From assembly GCF_009720625.1 (NCBI RefSeq), contig NZ_CP046266.1:379501-443500 (forward strand): a stretch of DNA of 64,000 bases, given 5' to 3'. The notes below the pieces were generated by a model. It ran no database searches. It was not told the origin of the DNA and saw nothing but the letters and a program-made list of their open reading frames with translations. The DNA comes from Metabacillus sediminilitoris (lineage in GTDB: Bacteria > Bacillota > Bacilli > Bacillales > Bacillaceae). Both the position numbers and the translations under genes were made by a program. This document shows positions 25,366 through 34,292 of this stretch, piece after piece. Each line of letters opens with the position of its first letter. Positions within the stretch are counted from its first letter, which is position 1.

Positions 25366-26568
25366 ATGACTTTAGATAAAAAACGAAGTACATTTGCACT
25401 TCTTGCATTAGCGGTCAGCGCTTTTGCAATTGGAACCACAGAATTTATTAGTGTAGGCCTGCTGCCATTAATTGCAGAGGATCTAACGATTCCAGTAACT
25501 ACAGCCGGGTTAACCGTTTCTTTATATGCCTTAGGCGTAACATTTGGTGCGCCAATCCTAACCTCTTTGACATCTCGTATGTCGAGAAAAACATTATTAC
25601 TTTGGATTATGATTATTTTTATCATTGGTAATAGTCTGGCAGCCAGTGCGACAAGTATTGGTGTATTACTAGTGGCACGTGTCATTTCTGCGTTATCACA
25701 TGGTGTGTTTATGTCAATTGGCTCTACAATAGCTGCAGATTTAGTTCCTGAAAATCGTAGAGCAAGTGCGATATCTATTATGTTTACAGGACTAACTGTC
25801 GCGACCGTTACCGGTGTACCATTTGGAACATTTATTGGACAGCAACTAGGGTGGAGAACGGCTTTTATTGCTATTATTATTATCGGTATTATCGCCTTAA
25901 TTGCTAACAGTATCCTTGTGCCATCTGATTTACGAAAAGGTACTCGAACAACATTTCGTGACCAATTTAAGCTTGTGACCAATGGCCGTTTACTGCTCTT
26001 ATTTATCATTACAGCTCTTGGTTATGGAGGTACATTTGTTGTGTTTACCTATTTATCTCCATTACTTCAAGATATTACAGGCTTTAAGGAAGATACAGTT
26101 GCTATCATCCTGCTTGCCTATGGACTTGCGATTGCAATTGGAAATATGGTTGGTGGAAAGTTATCGAATATAAATCCGATTGGTTCATTATTTTATATGT
26201 TTATTATACAGGCAATTGTCCTTTTTCTATTAATGTTTACAGCCCCATTTAAAACAGCAGGCTTAATTACGATTCTCTTAATGGGACTATTAGCCTTTAT
26301 GAATGTGCCTGGATTACAAGTTTATGTCGTTATGTTAGCTGAACGTTTCGTGCCAAGTGCAGTGGATGTAGCTTCTGCTATCAATATAGCTGCGTTTAAT
26401 GCTGGTATTGCTATTGGTTCGTATTTAGGTGGTTTAATTACTGAATCGATCGGTCTTATTCATACTTCATGGATCGGCGCATTGATGGTATTAACAGCTG
26501 CAATATTAACAGGATTCAGTCGTGCACTTGAACAAAAGGATAAAAAGAGTGAAGCACTAGCAGGATAG
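25366..26568 (+). CDS. ytbD: MFS transporter, DHA1 family, YtbD-like
   Basis: A 400-residue, 12-TM protein. LALAVSAFAIGTTEFISVGLL at TM1 is typical of the AraJ/YdhP/YtbD branch of drug:H+ antiporters, and the MFS motif TSRMSRKTLLL follows TM2. Substrate unknown; export is likely. The ATG at 25366 follows AGGAGGAG. It is the first gene of a probable two-gene unit with the aldo/keto reductase, opposite a ytcD-type regulator. Confidence 0.88.
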   Translation: MTLDKKRSTFALLALAVSAFAIGTTEFISVGLLPLIAEDLTIPVTTAGLTVSLYALGVTFGAPILTSLTSRMSRKTLLLWIMIIFIIGNSLAASATSIGVLLVARVISALSHGVFMSIGSTIAADLVPENRRASAISIMFTGLTVATVTGVPFGTFIGQQLGWRTAFIAIIIIGIIALIANSILVPSDLRKGTRTTFRDQFKLVTNGRLLLLFIITALGYGGTFVVFTYLSPLLQDITGFKEDTVAIILLAYGLAIAIGNMVGGKLSNINPIGSLFYMFIIQAIVLFLLMFTAPFKTAGLITILLMGLLAFMNVPGLQVYVVMLAERFVPSAVDVASAINIAAFNAGIAIGSYLGGLITESIGLIHTSWIGALMVLTAAILTGFSRALEQKDKKSEALAG

Positions 26569-26654
26569 TAGTCAGGATGAGAGGAGGTGATCCTGCTAAA
26601 AACCGGCTGCATGTTATAAATAATACTTTTAAAAATTTAGGAGGTTTATATAAA

Positions 26655-27497
26655 ATGATTAAAAATTTACAAGATACAACAACTTTGCATAATGGTGTGA
26701 AAATGCCCTGGTTCGGTATTGGAGTTTTTAAAGTAGAAGAAGGCCCAGAGTTAGTGAACGCAGTAAAAACAGCGATTAAACATGGTTATCGCAGTATCGA
26801 TACAGCAGCAATTTATGAAAATGAAGAGGGCGTAGGACAAGCCATAAAAGAAGCAATTACTGAATTTGGTGTTACTAGAGAAGAACTTTTTATTACATCA
26901 AAAGTGTGGAATGCTGATTTAGGATACGAGTCTACGATCGCAGCCTATGAAACGAGTTTAAATAAGCTTGGATTGGACTATTTAGATTTGTATCTGATTC
27001 ATTGGCCTGTAGAAGGAAAATATAAAGAGGCATGGAGAGCATTGGAGACACTTTACACAGACGGGAAAATAAAAGCAATTGGAGTAAGTAATTTCCAAGT
27101 CCATCATCTTGAAAATTTGATAAAAGATTCAAAAATTAAACCGATGGTTAACCAAGTAGAATACCATCCTCGATTGACACAAAAGGAGCTTAAATCGTTT
27201 TGTCAGGACAATGGCATTCAACTAGGAGCTTGGTCACCTTTAATGCAAGGTCAATTGCTTGATAATAAAGTCTTACAAGAGATTGCAGATAAGTATAAAA
27301 AATCTATTGCCCAAGTCATTTTGCGTTGGGATTTACAAAATGGAGTTGTAACCATACCGAAATCTACGAAAGAGCATCGTATCGTAGAAAATGCTTCTGT
27401 CTTCGATTTTGAATTGTCAGAAGCCGATATGGAACGCATTAATGGATTAAATCAAGATTTACGAGTTGGACCAGATCCTGATAATTTTGATTTTTAA
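26655..27497 (+). CDS. ytbE: Aldo/keto reductase, YtbE-like
   Basis: A 280-residue AKR TIM-barrel enzyme. Visible motifs: GVKMPWFGIGVFKVEEG, GYRSIDTAAIYENEEGVG (catalytic Asp/Tyr), SKVWNADLGYE (catalytic Lys), LYLIHWPVEGKY (catalytic His), IGVSNFQVHHLE and the NADPH-binding IPKSTKEHRIVENASVFDF. It reduces aldehydes or methylglyoxal-like carbonyls with NADPH (family knowledge). The ATG at 26655 follows AGGAGG; upstream in-frame residues lack an SD. It lies 86 bases after ytbD, likely co-transcribed. Confidence 0.9.
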   Translation: MIKNLQDTTTLHNGVKMPWFGIGVFKVEEGPELVNAVKTAIKHGYRSIDTAAIYENEEGVGQAIKEAITEFGVTREELFITSKVWNADLGYESTIAAYETSLNKLGLDYLDLYLIHWPVEGKYKEAWRALETLYTDGKIKAIGVSNFQVHHLENLIKDSKIKPMVNQVEYHPRLTQKELKSFCQDNGIQLGAWSPLMQGQLLDNKVLQEIADKYKKSIAQVILRWDLQNGVVTIPKSTKEHRIVENASVFDFELSEADMERINGLNQDLRVGPDPDNFDF

Positions 27498-27512
27498 ATA
27501 GAAGAAAGTGAT

Positions 27513-27545
27513 GAAACCGTTCGGAATTCGAGCGGTTTTGTTGTG
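27513..27545 (+). terminator. Terminator of ytbD-ytbE
   Basis: AAACCGTTCG pairs with CGAGCGGTTT around GAATT, followed by a T-rich stretch. Confidence 0.65.
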
Positions 27546-27672
27546 TTAAAAAGCATTTTCTCTTTAACCTAATTGATCATATTGAAAAGATAGATCTCAT
27601 ACAAAATTAAATGTAAAATTAGCCAGAAAGTTGTATAGTTAGGGTATCATTTAATTATTTGGTGGGATTTAT

Positions 27673-28575
27673 ATGAACTTTGTCATTCTTGTATTACCTG
27701 CATTTTTAATCTTAGCTATCGGGTATATCGGGCAAAAAAAGTTAAAAATCGATAGAAAATCAGTCTCTACTACTGCCCTTTATTTAATGTCGCCTTTTTT
27801 GGCTTTTCGAACATTCTATACGAATAAAGTGTCAATCGAGTATCTTTATATCGTTTTATTTTGTCTTACTCTATGTGCAGTCTTGTTAGTTTTAATTCTT
27901 TTCATTGGGAAAGTGAAAAAATTGCAACAACCTAAAGTTTCTGCAATGATTTTATCAGGTGTGTTTATGAATAGCGGGAATTATGGGGCACCAATTATTT
28001 TATTTGCATTTGGAAGTGTTGGATTTGATTATGCAGTTATCATGATGGTCATTCAATCATTATTGATGAATACGGTTGGCTTGTATTATGCTGCAAAAGG
28101 TAGTAAAGAGACAAATACTATGAAAGAATCATTAATGAAAGTAGTTAAAATGCCAATTATTTATGGGGCGGCACTTGGTCTGATTATTCAAGTGTCAGGA
28201 TTAATCGTACCGAATTTTGTTATACAAGCTGTCGAATTAATAGCAGATGCGGCAATCCCGACGGTCATGCTTGTTCTAGGTATGCAATTAGCAACATTAA
28301 GTAGAAACAACATGAAATTAGGTGAAGTAGCTAGTATGGTTATGATAAAAATGGTTGTGTCTCCTATTATTGCCTATTTCATTATCATGATATTTTCAAT
28401 TGAAGGGTTATTAGCTAAAATATTACTTGTTTTGGCAGCCATGCCAACGGCTGCAAATACAACTTTGTATGCTTTGCAATTTAATACTGAGCCGGAATTT
28501 GTGTCATCAAGTACACTTATTACAACAATTTTGAGTATCATTACTGTACCAATCATGCTTTTACTTGTTTCATAA
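27673..28575 (+). CDS. AEC family (auxin efflux carrier-type) transporter
   Basis: The 300-residue protein has about 10 TM segments in two halves with the AEC motifs SGVFMNSGNYGAPIILFAFG and, in the second half, ADAAIPTVMLVLGMQLA. Bacterial members carry malonate, malate or other small acids; the substrate cannot be inferred. The ATG at 27673 follows GGTGGG. Forty bases downstream lies a small HTH protein gene, perhaps co-transcribed. Confidence 0.88.
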   Translation: MNFVILVLPAFLILAIGYIGQKKLKIDRKSVSTTALYLMSPFLAFRTFYTNKVSIEYLYIVLFCLTLCAVLLVLILFIGKVKKLQQPKVSAMILSGVFMNSGNYGAPIILFAFGSVGFDYAVIMMVIQSLLMNTVGLYYAAKGSKETNTMKESLMKVVKMPIIYGAALGLIIQVSGLIVPNFVIQAVELIADAAIPTVMLVLGMQLATLSRNNMKLGEVASMVMIKMVVSPIIAYFIIMIFSIEGLLAKILLVLAAMPTAANTTLYALQFNTEPEFVSSSTLITTILSIITVPIMLLLVS

Positions 28576-28615
28576 TTGTTAACATAAAACGATACATAAT
28601 AAAAGGACTGATCAC

Positions 28616-28846
28616 ATGTACTTAACCATTCAAGAAACAGCAGAATACCTCTCTTTACCAGAAGAACAAGTAAAAAGTTTAATACTACAAAAAAAAATTA
28701 GAGCTTTATATGATGGTGAACAATATTTAATATACAAAGATCAATTTCAAACACACTTTGAGCAATTAGAAAAGTATAAAAGATTATTAGATGATTATAT
28801 GAAGGAACCAATACCAGAGGATATTGATGTAAAAGATGAAGACTAA
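28616..28846 (+). CDS. Small excisionase-type helix-turn-helix protein
   Basis: A 76-residue protein with the excisionase/MerR-like opening MYLTIQETAEYLSLPEEQVK followed by SLILQKKIRALYDGEQYLIY (recognition helix and wing) and an acidic helical tail. Stand-alone copies of this fold are common in Bacillus as presumed DNA-binding proteins of unknown role; no integrase is nearby. The ATG at 28616 follows AAGGA. It ends at a very strong bidirectional hairpin. Confidence 0.82.
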   Translation: MYLTIQETAEYLSLPEEQVKSLILQKKIRALYDGEQYLIYKDQFQTHFEQLEKYKRLLDDYMKEPIPEDIDVKDED

Positions 28847-28861
28847 TTAATTGTAAGGAAT

Positions 28862-28907
28862 AAAAATGAAGGGACATTCTCCATTTGGAGAATGTCCCTT
28901 CATTTTT
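28862..28907. terminator. Strong bidirectional terminator
   Basis: A perfect 21-bp stem (AAAAATGAAGGGACATTCTC onward / GGAGAATGTCCCTTC onward) with an ATTT loop. T-runs on both strands serve the HTH gene (+) and glnS (-). Confidence 0.9.
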
Positions 28908-30585
28908 ATTTTAATTTAAACGAGCTTTTTAATGATACGATACGGTTAAAAACGATATGATCTTTTTTTGAGTGTTTAGGGTCAACATTAAAATATCCAT
29001 GACGGAAAAATTGATATTTGTCGTGTGCTTTTACATCCTTCATATTTGGCTCAACAAATCCTTGTAAAACTTCCAACGAGTTTTTGTTCACAAAGTCTAA
29101 GAATGTTTTTTCTTCAAAACTTTCTTCTTCAGGGTTTTCCGTTTCGTTTTCTTCATTATCAAGAATTAGTGGTTCATATAAACGGAATTCGGCAGGAAGA
29201 GCATGCTTTGCATCAACCCAATGCAGAGTACCTTTCACTTTACGTCCAGTAAATCCTGTTCCACTTTTTGTTTCAGGATCATACGTACAATGAATCTCAA
29301 GCACATTTCCGTCCTCGTCTTTGATAACCTCTTCACATTTAATGAAGTAAGCATGTTTTAGACGTACTTCATTACCAGGGAACAAACGGAAGTACTTTTT
29401 AGGAGGATCTTCCATAAAGTCTTCTTGTTCGATGTAAATTTCACGAGAAAACGGAATTTGTCTCATACCCATTTCAGGAACTTCAGGATTGATTTCAGCG
29501 TCTAACATTTCAACTTGATCTTCAGGATAATTCGTAATGACAACTTTTAGCGGGTTTAGAATTCCCATTGTACGAGGTGCTTTAAGCTTTAGATCTTCAC
29601 GAACAAAATGTTCAAGCATTGCTTCATCAACAGTACCAAAGCCTTTTGATACGCCAGTTTCTTTTACGAATTCACGGATTGCTTCAGGAGTGTACCCTTT
29701 TCTTCGTAAGCCTGAAATTGTTGGCATACGCGGGTCATCCCAGCCGTCAACAAACTTTTCATCTACAAGCTGTTTTAATTTTCGTTTACTCATAACAGTA
29801 TTAGAAATGTTCAAACGGCCAAATTCAATTTGTTGCGGTTTATTTTCCATTTCACATTCTTCAATCACCCAGTTATAAAGAGGGCGTTGATCTTCAAATT
29901 CTGTCGTACATAAAGAATGTGTAATTCCTTCGATTGCATCTTCTAGTGGGTGGGCAAAGGCATACATTGGATAAATGCACCAAGCATCACCAGTGTTATG
30001 ATGTGTTGCATGTGATACGCGATAAATAACTGGATCGCGTAAATTGATGTTAGGTGAAGACATATCAATTTTTGCGCGAAGAACCTTCACACCATTTTCG
30101 AATTCGCCTTTTCTCATACGTTCAAATAGATCGATATTTTCCTCTACTGAACGATTTCTAAAAGGACTTTCTTTACCAGGCTCAGTTAATGTGCCGCGGT
30201 ATTGTCTAATTTCATCAGCGTTCAAGTCATCAACATATGCTTTGCCTTTTTTAATAAGAAGCATTGCGCGATTATACATTTCTTCAAAATAATCAGAGGC
30301 AAAAAATAATCCGTCCCATTGATAGCCTAACCATGCAACATCTTCCTTGATTGCTTCAACGTATTCAATATCTTCTTTTAATGGGTTTGTATCATCAAAA
30401 CGTAAATTTGTTTTTCCATTAAAATCATCTGCTAATCCAAAGTTAATCACAATTGATTTTGCATGACCAATGTGAAGGTATCCGTTAGGCTCAGGTGGGA
30501 AACGAGTATAGACATTATCACGTTTTCCAGTTTCAAGATCCTCTTTAATAATACTTTTTATAAAGTTTGAGGAATTGTGTTCCAA
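28906..30585 (-). CDS. glnS: Glutaminyl-tRNA synthetase
   Basis: This 559-residue class I synthetase has the HIGH motif ([10 protein letters not shown], residues 38-41), RFDDTNP, the GlnRS-specific acceptor-binding region, [11 protein letters not shown] as KMSKS equivalent (around 270) and the two-domain anticodon-binding beta barrel ([16 protein letters not shown] to the C-terminus). It charges tRNA-Gln with Gln directly. Most Bacillus use GatCAB transamidation instead, so this gene suggests horizontal acquisition (family knowledge; GatCAB is not in the window). The start is TTG at 30585 behind AGAAAGG. No T-box was found upstream. Confidence 0.96.
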   Translation of the reverse strand: MEHNSSNFIKSIIKEDLETGKRDNVYTRFPPEPNGYLHIGHAKSIVINFGLADDFNGKTNLRFDDTNPLKEDIEYVEAIKEDVAWLGYQWDGLFFASDYFEEMYNRAMLLIKKGKAYVDDLNADEIRQYRGTLTEPGKESPFRNRSVEENIDLFERMRKGEFENGVKVLRAKIDMSSPNINLRDPVIYRVSHATHHNTGDAWCIYPMYAFAHPLEDAIEGITHSLCTTEFEDQRPLYNWVIEECEMENKPQQIEFGRLNISNTVMSKRKLKQLVDEKFVDGWDDPRMPTISGLRRKGYTPEAIREFVKETGVSKGFGTVDEAMLEHFVREDLKLKAPRTMGILNPLKVVITNYPEDQVEMLDAEINPEVPEMGMRQIPFSREIYIEQEDFMEDPPKKYFRLFPGNEVRLKHAYFIKCEEVIKDEDGNVLEIHCTYDPETKSGTGFTGRKVKGTLHWVDAKHALPAEFRLYEPLILDNEENETENPEEESFEEKTFLDFVNKNSLEVLQGFVEPNMKDVKAHDKYQFFRHGYFNVDPKHSKKDHIVFNRIVSLKSSFKLK

Positions 30586-30706
30586 ATGAAATCAAACCTT
30601 TCTTTTTTATGTAAAAATGAGTTCTGTAACCATTATACCAATAGTAACGAAAAAGGGTAATTTACTCTCTTAATATATTTAGTAATAATATCACTATTTA
30701 CATGAT

Positions 30707-30730
30707 AACTCATCTGTATACAGATGAGTT
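30707..30730. promoter_or_regulatory. 24-bp perfect palindrome between divergent glnS and MFS genes
   Basis: AACTCATCTGTA directly abuts its reverse complement TACAGATGAGTT. There is no loop and no T-tract, which fits a dimeric repressor operator better than a terminator. It lies 122 bases before glnS and 269 before the MFS gene. The regulator is not identifiable here. Confidence 0.6.
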
Positions 30731-30998
30731 TCATTAGAAAAAAGATAAGAAGGAATATGGAGTAACCACATGGTATGAAACAGAGTTGTATTTAAAAGTG
30801 AACATGTTAAATCGGACCCACAAAAAATAATAAAAATTTAAGTTCTTCCAGTTTCCTAATTAAAGGAATTTTTTTGGGTATTTGCAATTATTATATATGG
30901 TACATTATGGTTTTGCAGGACTAGAAATATAGTTGTTTATTTCAGCCTTAACACCCGCAAACAGCATGAAGTGCGACTAGAATTAGTGGAGGAATCGG
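30731..30998 (+). promoter_or_regulatory. Intergenic leader of the MFS gene
   Basis: About 270 bases without a credible gene. The only structure seen is a weak TTCCT...AGGAA hairpin followed by seven T residues at 30853-30875, which could be an attenuator or a minor terminator. Confidence 0.3.
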
Positions 30999-32249
30999 AT
31001 GGAAAAAGAAACTACTTTTAAAGACTTTATTGGAAATCGATTTATTCGCGCGATTTTACTGTCAGGTTTGTTCTTGCAGCTTGGTATTTGGGTAAGAAAT
31101 TTTTCTGTGTTACTTTTTGTTATGGAACAAACGAATGAAGATCCTTTTGCAGTATCAATGATTTCGGTTGCTGAATATGCTCCAATTTTTATTTTTTCCA
31201 TTATTGGAGGGACGTTTGCAGACAGGTGGAAACCAAAGAGGACGATGGTTTGGTGTGATATTTTAAGTGCTATTTCTGTTTTTGCTGTTTTAATTACGTT
31301 AATCTTTTCATCTTGGCATGTTGTCTTCTTTGCGATGCTAATATCATCAATACTTTCGCAGTTCTCACAGCCGTCTGGAATGAAGCTATTCAAAGTACAT
31401 GTTCCTGAAGCACAACTTCAAATGGGAATGTCTATTTACCAAACAATGTTTGCCTTGTTTATGATTATTGGGCCAGTTATTGGGACTGTGGTGTTTCAAC
31501 AATTTGGAATTGAAGTATCAATAGCCATTACCGGTGTTATGTTTTTGTTTTCAGCTGTAGCATTAATGTTTTTACCTGCAGATAAAACAATGGAAAAAAC
31601 GACTGAACAAACAACCGTTGTAACAGAGTTTGTTCAGGGATTTAAGTATGTATTGAAAAATAAATTTTTAACACTTCTTGGAGCGAATTTCTTTGTTGCT
31701 GGTTTAGCAATCGGCTTAATACAGCCATTAGGTATTTTTATCGTGACAGAGAAGCTGCAGATGAATAAGGAATTTATCCAATGGTTTATGGCGATAAATG
31801 GAGTTGCCATGATTATAGGCGGTGGAATTGCATTAGCCATTTCAAAAAAAGTCAAGCCGATTCGAATGCTTGCGGCTGGAATGCTTGTAAATGCTATTAT
31901 GATTTCAATAATGGGTTTCTCAACTATTCTTTGGCTTACATTAGCAGCACAGTTTTTTGCGGGATTAATGATGCCGGCAATCCAAATTAGTATTAATACA
32001 ATGATTCTTCAAAATGCAGAAGAACCATTTGTTGGACGGGTAAACGGGATTATGACACCGCTCTTTATGGGTGGAATGGTGTTGATGATGAGCCTAGCAG
32101 GGATAGTCAAACAGCTTACAGGTTTAGCTTTAGCCTATCAAATTTCTGCCATTTGCCTGATAATTGGTGTCATACTTGTGATGCCCCTCGTACTCAACAG
32201 GAAGGATCAGAAGAAGGATGTGAAATTTTCAGCTAAAGAAATGGGATGA
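30999..32249 (+). CDS. MFS transporter, DHA3 family (macrolide/enterobactin efflux-like)
   Basis: A 416-residue, 12-TM protein. Typical DHA3 features are FIGNRFIRAILLSGLFLQLG at TM1, GGTFADRWKPKRTMVWCD (MFS motif A), and the late RVNGIMTPLFMGGMVL. Family members include EntS and MefA exporters; the substrate here is unknown. The ATG at 30999 follows GGAGG. It is monocistronic with a clear terminator and possibly controlled via the upstream palindrome. Confidence 0.87.
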   Translation: MEKETTFKDFIGNRFIRAILLSGLFLQLGIWVRNFSVLLFVMEQTNEDPFAVSMISVAEYAPIFIFSIIGGTFADRWKPKRTMVWCDILSAISVFAVLITLIFSSWHVVFFAMLISSILSQFSQPSGMKLFKVHVPEAQLQMGMSIYQTMFALFMIIGPVIGTVVFQQFGIEVSIAITGVMFLFSAVALMFLPADKTMEKTTEQTTVVTEFVQGFKYVLKNKFLTLLGANFFVAGLAIGLIQPLGIFIVTEKLQMNKEFIQWFMAINGVAMIIGGGIALAISKKVKPIRMLAAGMLVNAIMISIMGFSTILWLTLAAQFFAGLMMPAIQISINTMILQNAEEPFVGRVNGIMTPLFMGGMVLMMSLAGIVKQLTGLALAYQISAICLIIGVILVMPLVLNRKDQKKDVKFSAKEMG

Positions 32250-32254
32250 AACAG

Positions 32255-32297
32255 AAGCATAAGTAGTGGTCATTTACGACATACTTATGCTTTTTTT
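32255..32297 (+). terminator. Terminator of DHA3 MFS gene
   Basis: AAGCATAAGTA pairs with TACTTATGCTT and runs into seven T residues. Confidence 0.82.
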
Positions 32298-32409
32298 GAT
32301 TCTAGATTATATCAGTATTTATACATACTTTATCTTACTAAATAGATATACCAACGTATATAAAAATCAATTATGAATATAATAACGGAGTCTAAAAGGA
32401 GGTGTAACC

Positions 32410-32535
32410 ATGCCAAATTTAAATGATAATAAATTTAGAAAGATACAATCTGAAAGTCAAAAGCAAGGTAAATCTCAAGAAGAGTATGCAGCAGAGCTTG
32501 ATCGTAATCGAGCGAAGAGCCAAAAGAAAAAGTGA
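32410..32535 (+). CDS. Small hydrophilic protein, possibly spore-associated
   Basis: A 41-residue, Lys/Gln/Ser-rich protein (MPNLNDNKFRKIQSESQKQG, then KSQEEYAAELDRNRAKSQ). SD AAGGAGGTG lies directly upstream of the ATG at 32410, supporting a real gene. Composition resembles small acid-soluble or other minor spore proteins, but no family motif is certain and no sigma-G promoter of good quality was found. A terminator follows. Confidence 0.65.
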   Translation: MPNLNDNKFRKIQSESQKQGKSQEEYAAELDRNRAKSQKKK

Positions 32536-32590
32536 ACCATATTGTCATATTTTTGCGTAAAGATCACAAATACAGTCTAACAGATTTCCT

Positions 32591-32640
32591 GCCGTTTATG
32601 AATTGAAGGGTATGAACCTTCTATTTATAAACGGCTTTTT
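32591..32640 (+). terminator. Terminator downstream of the 41-residue gene
   Basis: GCCGTTTAT...GAAGG pairs imperfectly with CCTTC...ATAAACGGC, followed by TTTTT. Confidence 0.75.
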
Positions 32641-32754
32641 CATTGAGAATAAAATATTTTCTGTTTAAAAAATATTCAAAAAATAGTTGACATTATTGCG
32701 ATACCCAATTAAAGTATATTTATTCTTTCTTTTACTGAATTGCATATAAACAAT

Positions 32755-32867
32755 CTCTTATCAAGAGTGGCAGAGGGACTGGCCCGATGACGCCCGGCAA
32801 CCGTTCTATTATATAGAATTGGTGCTAATTCCTGCAAAACCTTATTTGGTTTTGAAAGATAAGAGAG
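32755..32867 (+). promoter_or_regulatory. SAM-I (S-box) riboswitch aptamer
   Basis: The canonical S-box core is readable: CTCTTATCAAGAGTGG opens the P1/P2 junction, GAGGGACTGGCCCGATGA, CCCGGCAACC, GGTGCTAATTCCTGC, and GATAAGAG closes P1. SAM binding stabilises P1 and allows the following terminator. A TTGACA at 32687-32692 may be the -35 element. It controls an Rbs-type ABC importer rather than a known methionine gene. Confidence 0.97.
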
Positions 32868-32893
32868 GAGACTCCTTATATATTTTGTGGCGA

Positions 32894-32922
32894 AACCTCT
32901 CTATCTTTAGAGAGGTTTTTTG
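32894..32922 (+). terminator. SAM riboswitch expression-platform terminator
   Basis: AACCTCTCT-ATCTTT-AGAGAGGTT followed by T residues, 27 bases after the aptamer. Confidence 0.9.
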
Positions 32923-33069
32923 TATTATCAGGTTTTATCTTTTAAAAGGCGATAGTACAAGAAAAACGAAGACTTTCACTACTAAACGATGGTGTTACGT
33001 CAAGTTTTTATTATGTTAATGAAATGTAATTGAAGCAATATCAATAGAGAAAAGGGGAGTCACAAACAC

Positions 33070-34197
33070 ATGAAAAAGAGATTTCTAAATTCTGCATATT
33101 TATTAATTCTTGTATTTACTTTGTTATTAACTGGATGCTCTTCAGGTGGTGGAGAAACAACTGCGTCTGTTAAAGAGAAAGGAAATCAAGATGTATCACT
33201 AGATGGTGTTCCAGAACGATTTACTGGTGATGATGTAACAAAAATTAAAGTGATTCGAAAAATTGGTGGTGATGATCATACTGCTCAATTTTTTGCCGGT
33301 GCAAAAGAAGAGGGTGAAGCGCTTGGCTTCCAGGTAGATGTATTTACAGCAAATGGTGACACAGCTAAATTTCATGATGCTATTGCACAGGGATTAGAGG
33401 AAGATTATGACGGGTTTATTATTTCACATGGAGATGATGCAGCAACAGTCGCTGAAGTACAAAAACTTGTTGATGCAGGTAAAAGCGTTGTAACTTTTGA
33501 TTCAAATGAAGAGTTAGCGAAAGTTGAAGGTGTAACACTGACATCCCAAGATGATGAAGCACTTGCTACGTTAGCTTTAGACCAGCTTATTAAAGATACA
33601 AAAGGTGAAGCTAACATTGTATATCTTTGGGTAGACGGTTTTCCGCCAATGGTGAGACGTAATGCGGTCTATCAAGAAAAATTAGCCAGTAATCCTGGTT
33701 TGAAAGAAATTGAACGATTTGGAGTGGCTTCAGCTGATACATCAGTACAAACTCAAAATGCTGTAGCAGCAATGTTAAATAAACATCCTAAAGGTGAAAT
33801 TGACGCAATATTTGCAACATGGGATGCATTTGCAATTGGTGCAGCTCGTGCAATTAAAGAAGCCGGAAGAGATGAAATAAAACTTTATGGGATCGATGTC
33901 TCAAATGCTGATCTTCAAGAAATCCAGGATAAAAGCAGTTCTTGGAAATATACAGCAGCAGTTGATCCTAAGCTGATTGGTGCGGTAGATATGAGATTAC
34001 TAGCTAAAAAGTTAGCTGGTGAAGAAACACCTGAGACGTATAACCTTGAAGCTTCACTTATTTCTCAAGATGCATTAGCAAAATCTAGTGAACCTATTAA
34101 CATGGTTAATCTTGCAGATTCAATTGAAGGCTGGGGACAATCAACAGCATTTGAAGAAGAGTGGATCAAAACATTAAAAGAGTATTATAAAAAATAA
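33070..34197 (+). CDS. Rbs-type substrate-binding lipoprotein under SAM riboswitch
   Basis: A 375-residue periplasmic-binding-protein (type 1, RbsB-like) lipoprotein: signal peptide ending LLLTGCSSGG, then two alpha/beta lobes (IKVIRKIGGDDHTAQFFAGA, GFIISHGDDAATVAEVQKLV, LWVDGFPPMVRRN, FATWDAFAIGAARAI). Such proteins bind pentoses or nucleosides. S-box control argues for a sulfur metabolite with a ribose part, such as methylthioribose; comparative genomics has predicted S-box-regulated methylthioribose importers (MtnABC) in Gram-positives. The ATG at 33070 has AAAGGGGAG upstream. A terminator separates it from the ATPase gene. Confidence 0.87.
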   Translation: MKKRFLNSAYLLILVFTLLLTGCSSGGGETTASVKEKGNQDVSLDGVPERFTGDDVTKIKVIRKIGGDDHTAQFFAGAKEEGEALGFQVDVFTANGDTAKFHDAIAQGLEEDYDGFIISHGDDAATVAEVQKLVDAGKSVVTFDSNEELAKVEGVTLTSQDDEALATLALDQLIKDTKGEANIVYLWVDGFPPMVRRNAVYQEKLASNPGLKEIERFGVASADTSVQTQNAVAAMLNKHPKGEIDAIFATWDAFAIGAARAIKEAGRDEIKLYGIDVSNADLQEIQDKSSSWKYTAAVDPKLIGAVDMRLLAKKLAGEETPETYNLEASLISQDALAKSSEPINMVNLADSIEGWGQSTAFEEEWIKTLKEYYKK

Positions 34198-34209
34198 TTT
34201 TAAGGTCTT

Positions 34210-34250
34210 ACAAACACTCTCTTTGCTAGTTTAAGAGAGTGTTTGTTTTT
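34210..34250 (+). terminator. Internal terminator inside the ABC operon
   Basis: ACAAACACTCTCT pairs perfectly with AGAGAGTGTTTGT and is followed by TTTT. Partial read-through would give more binding protein than transporter, a common stoichiometry. Confidence 0.8.
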
Positions 34251-34292
34251 AGCATAAGGTAGAATGCTGATTTATAAGAAAGGAGGCATGTT

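Noticed and set aside
25344..26009. 221-codon minus-strand frame under ytbD
   Set aside because: Antisense shadow of the MFS gene with no SD.
30853..30875. TTCCT/AGGAA hairpin plus T-run as a strong terminator
   Set aside because: The stem is only five base pairs; kept only as a note in the leader entry.
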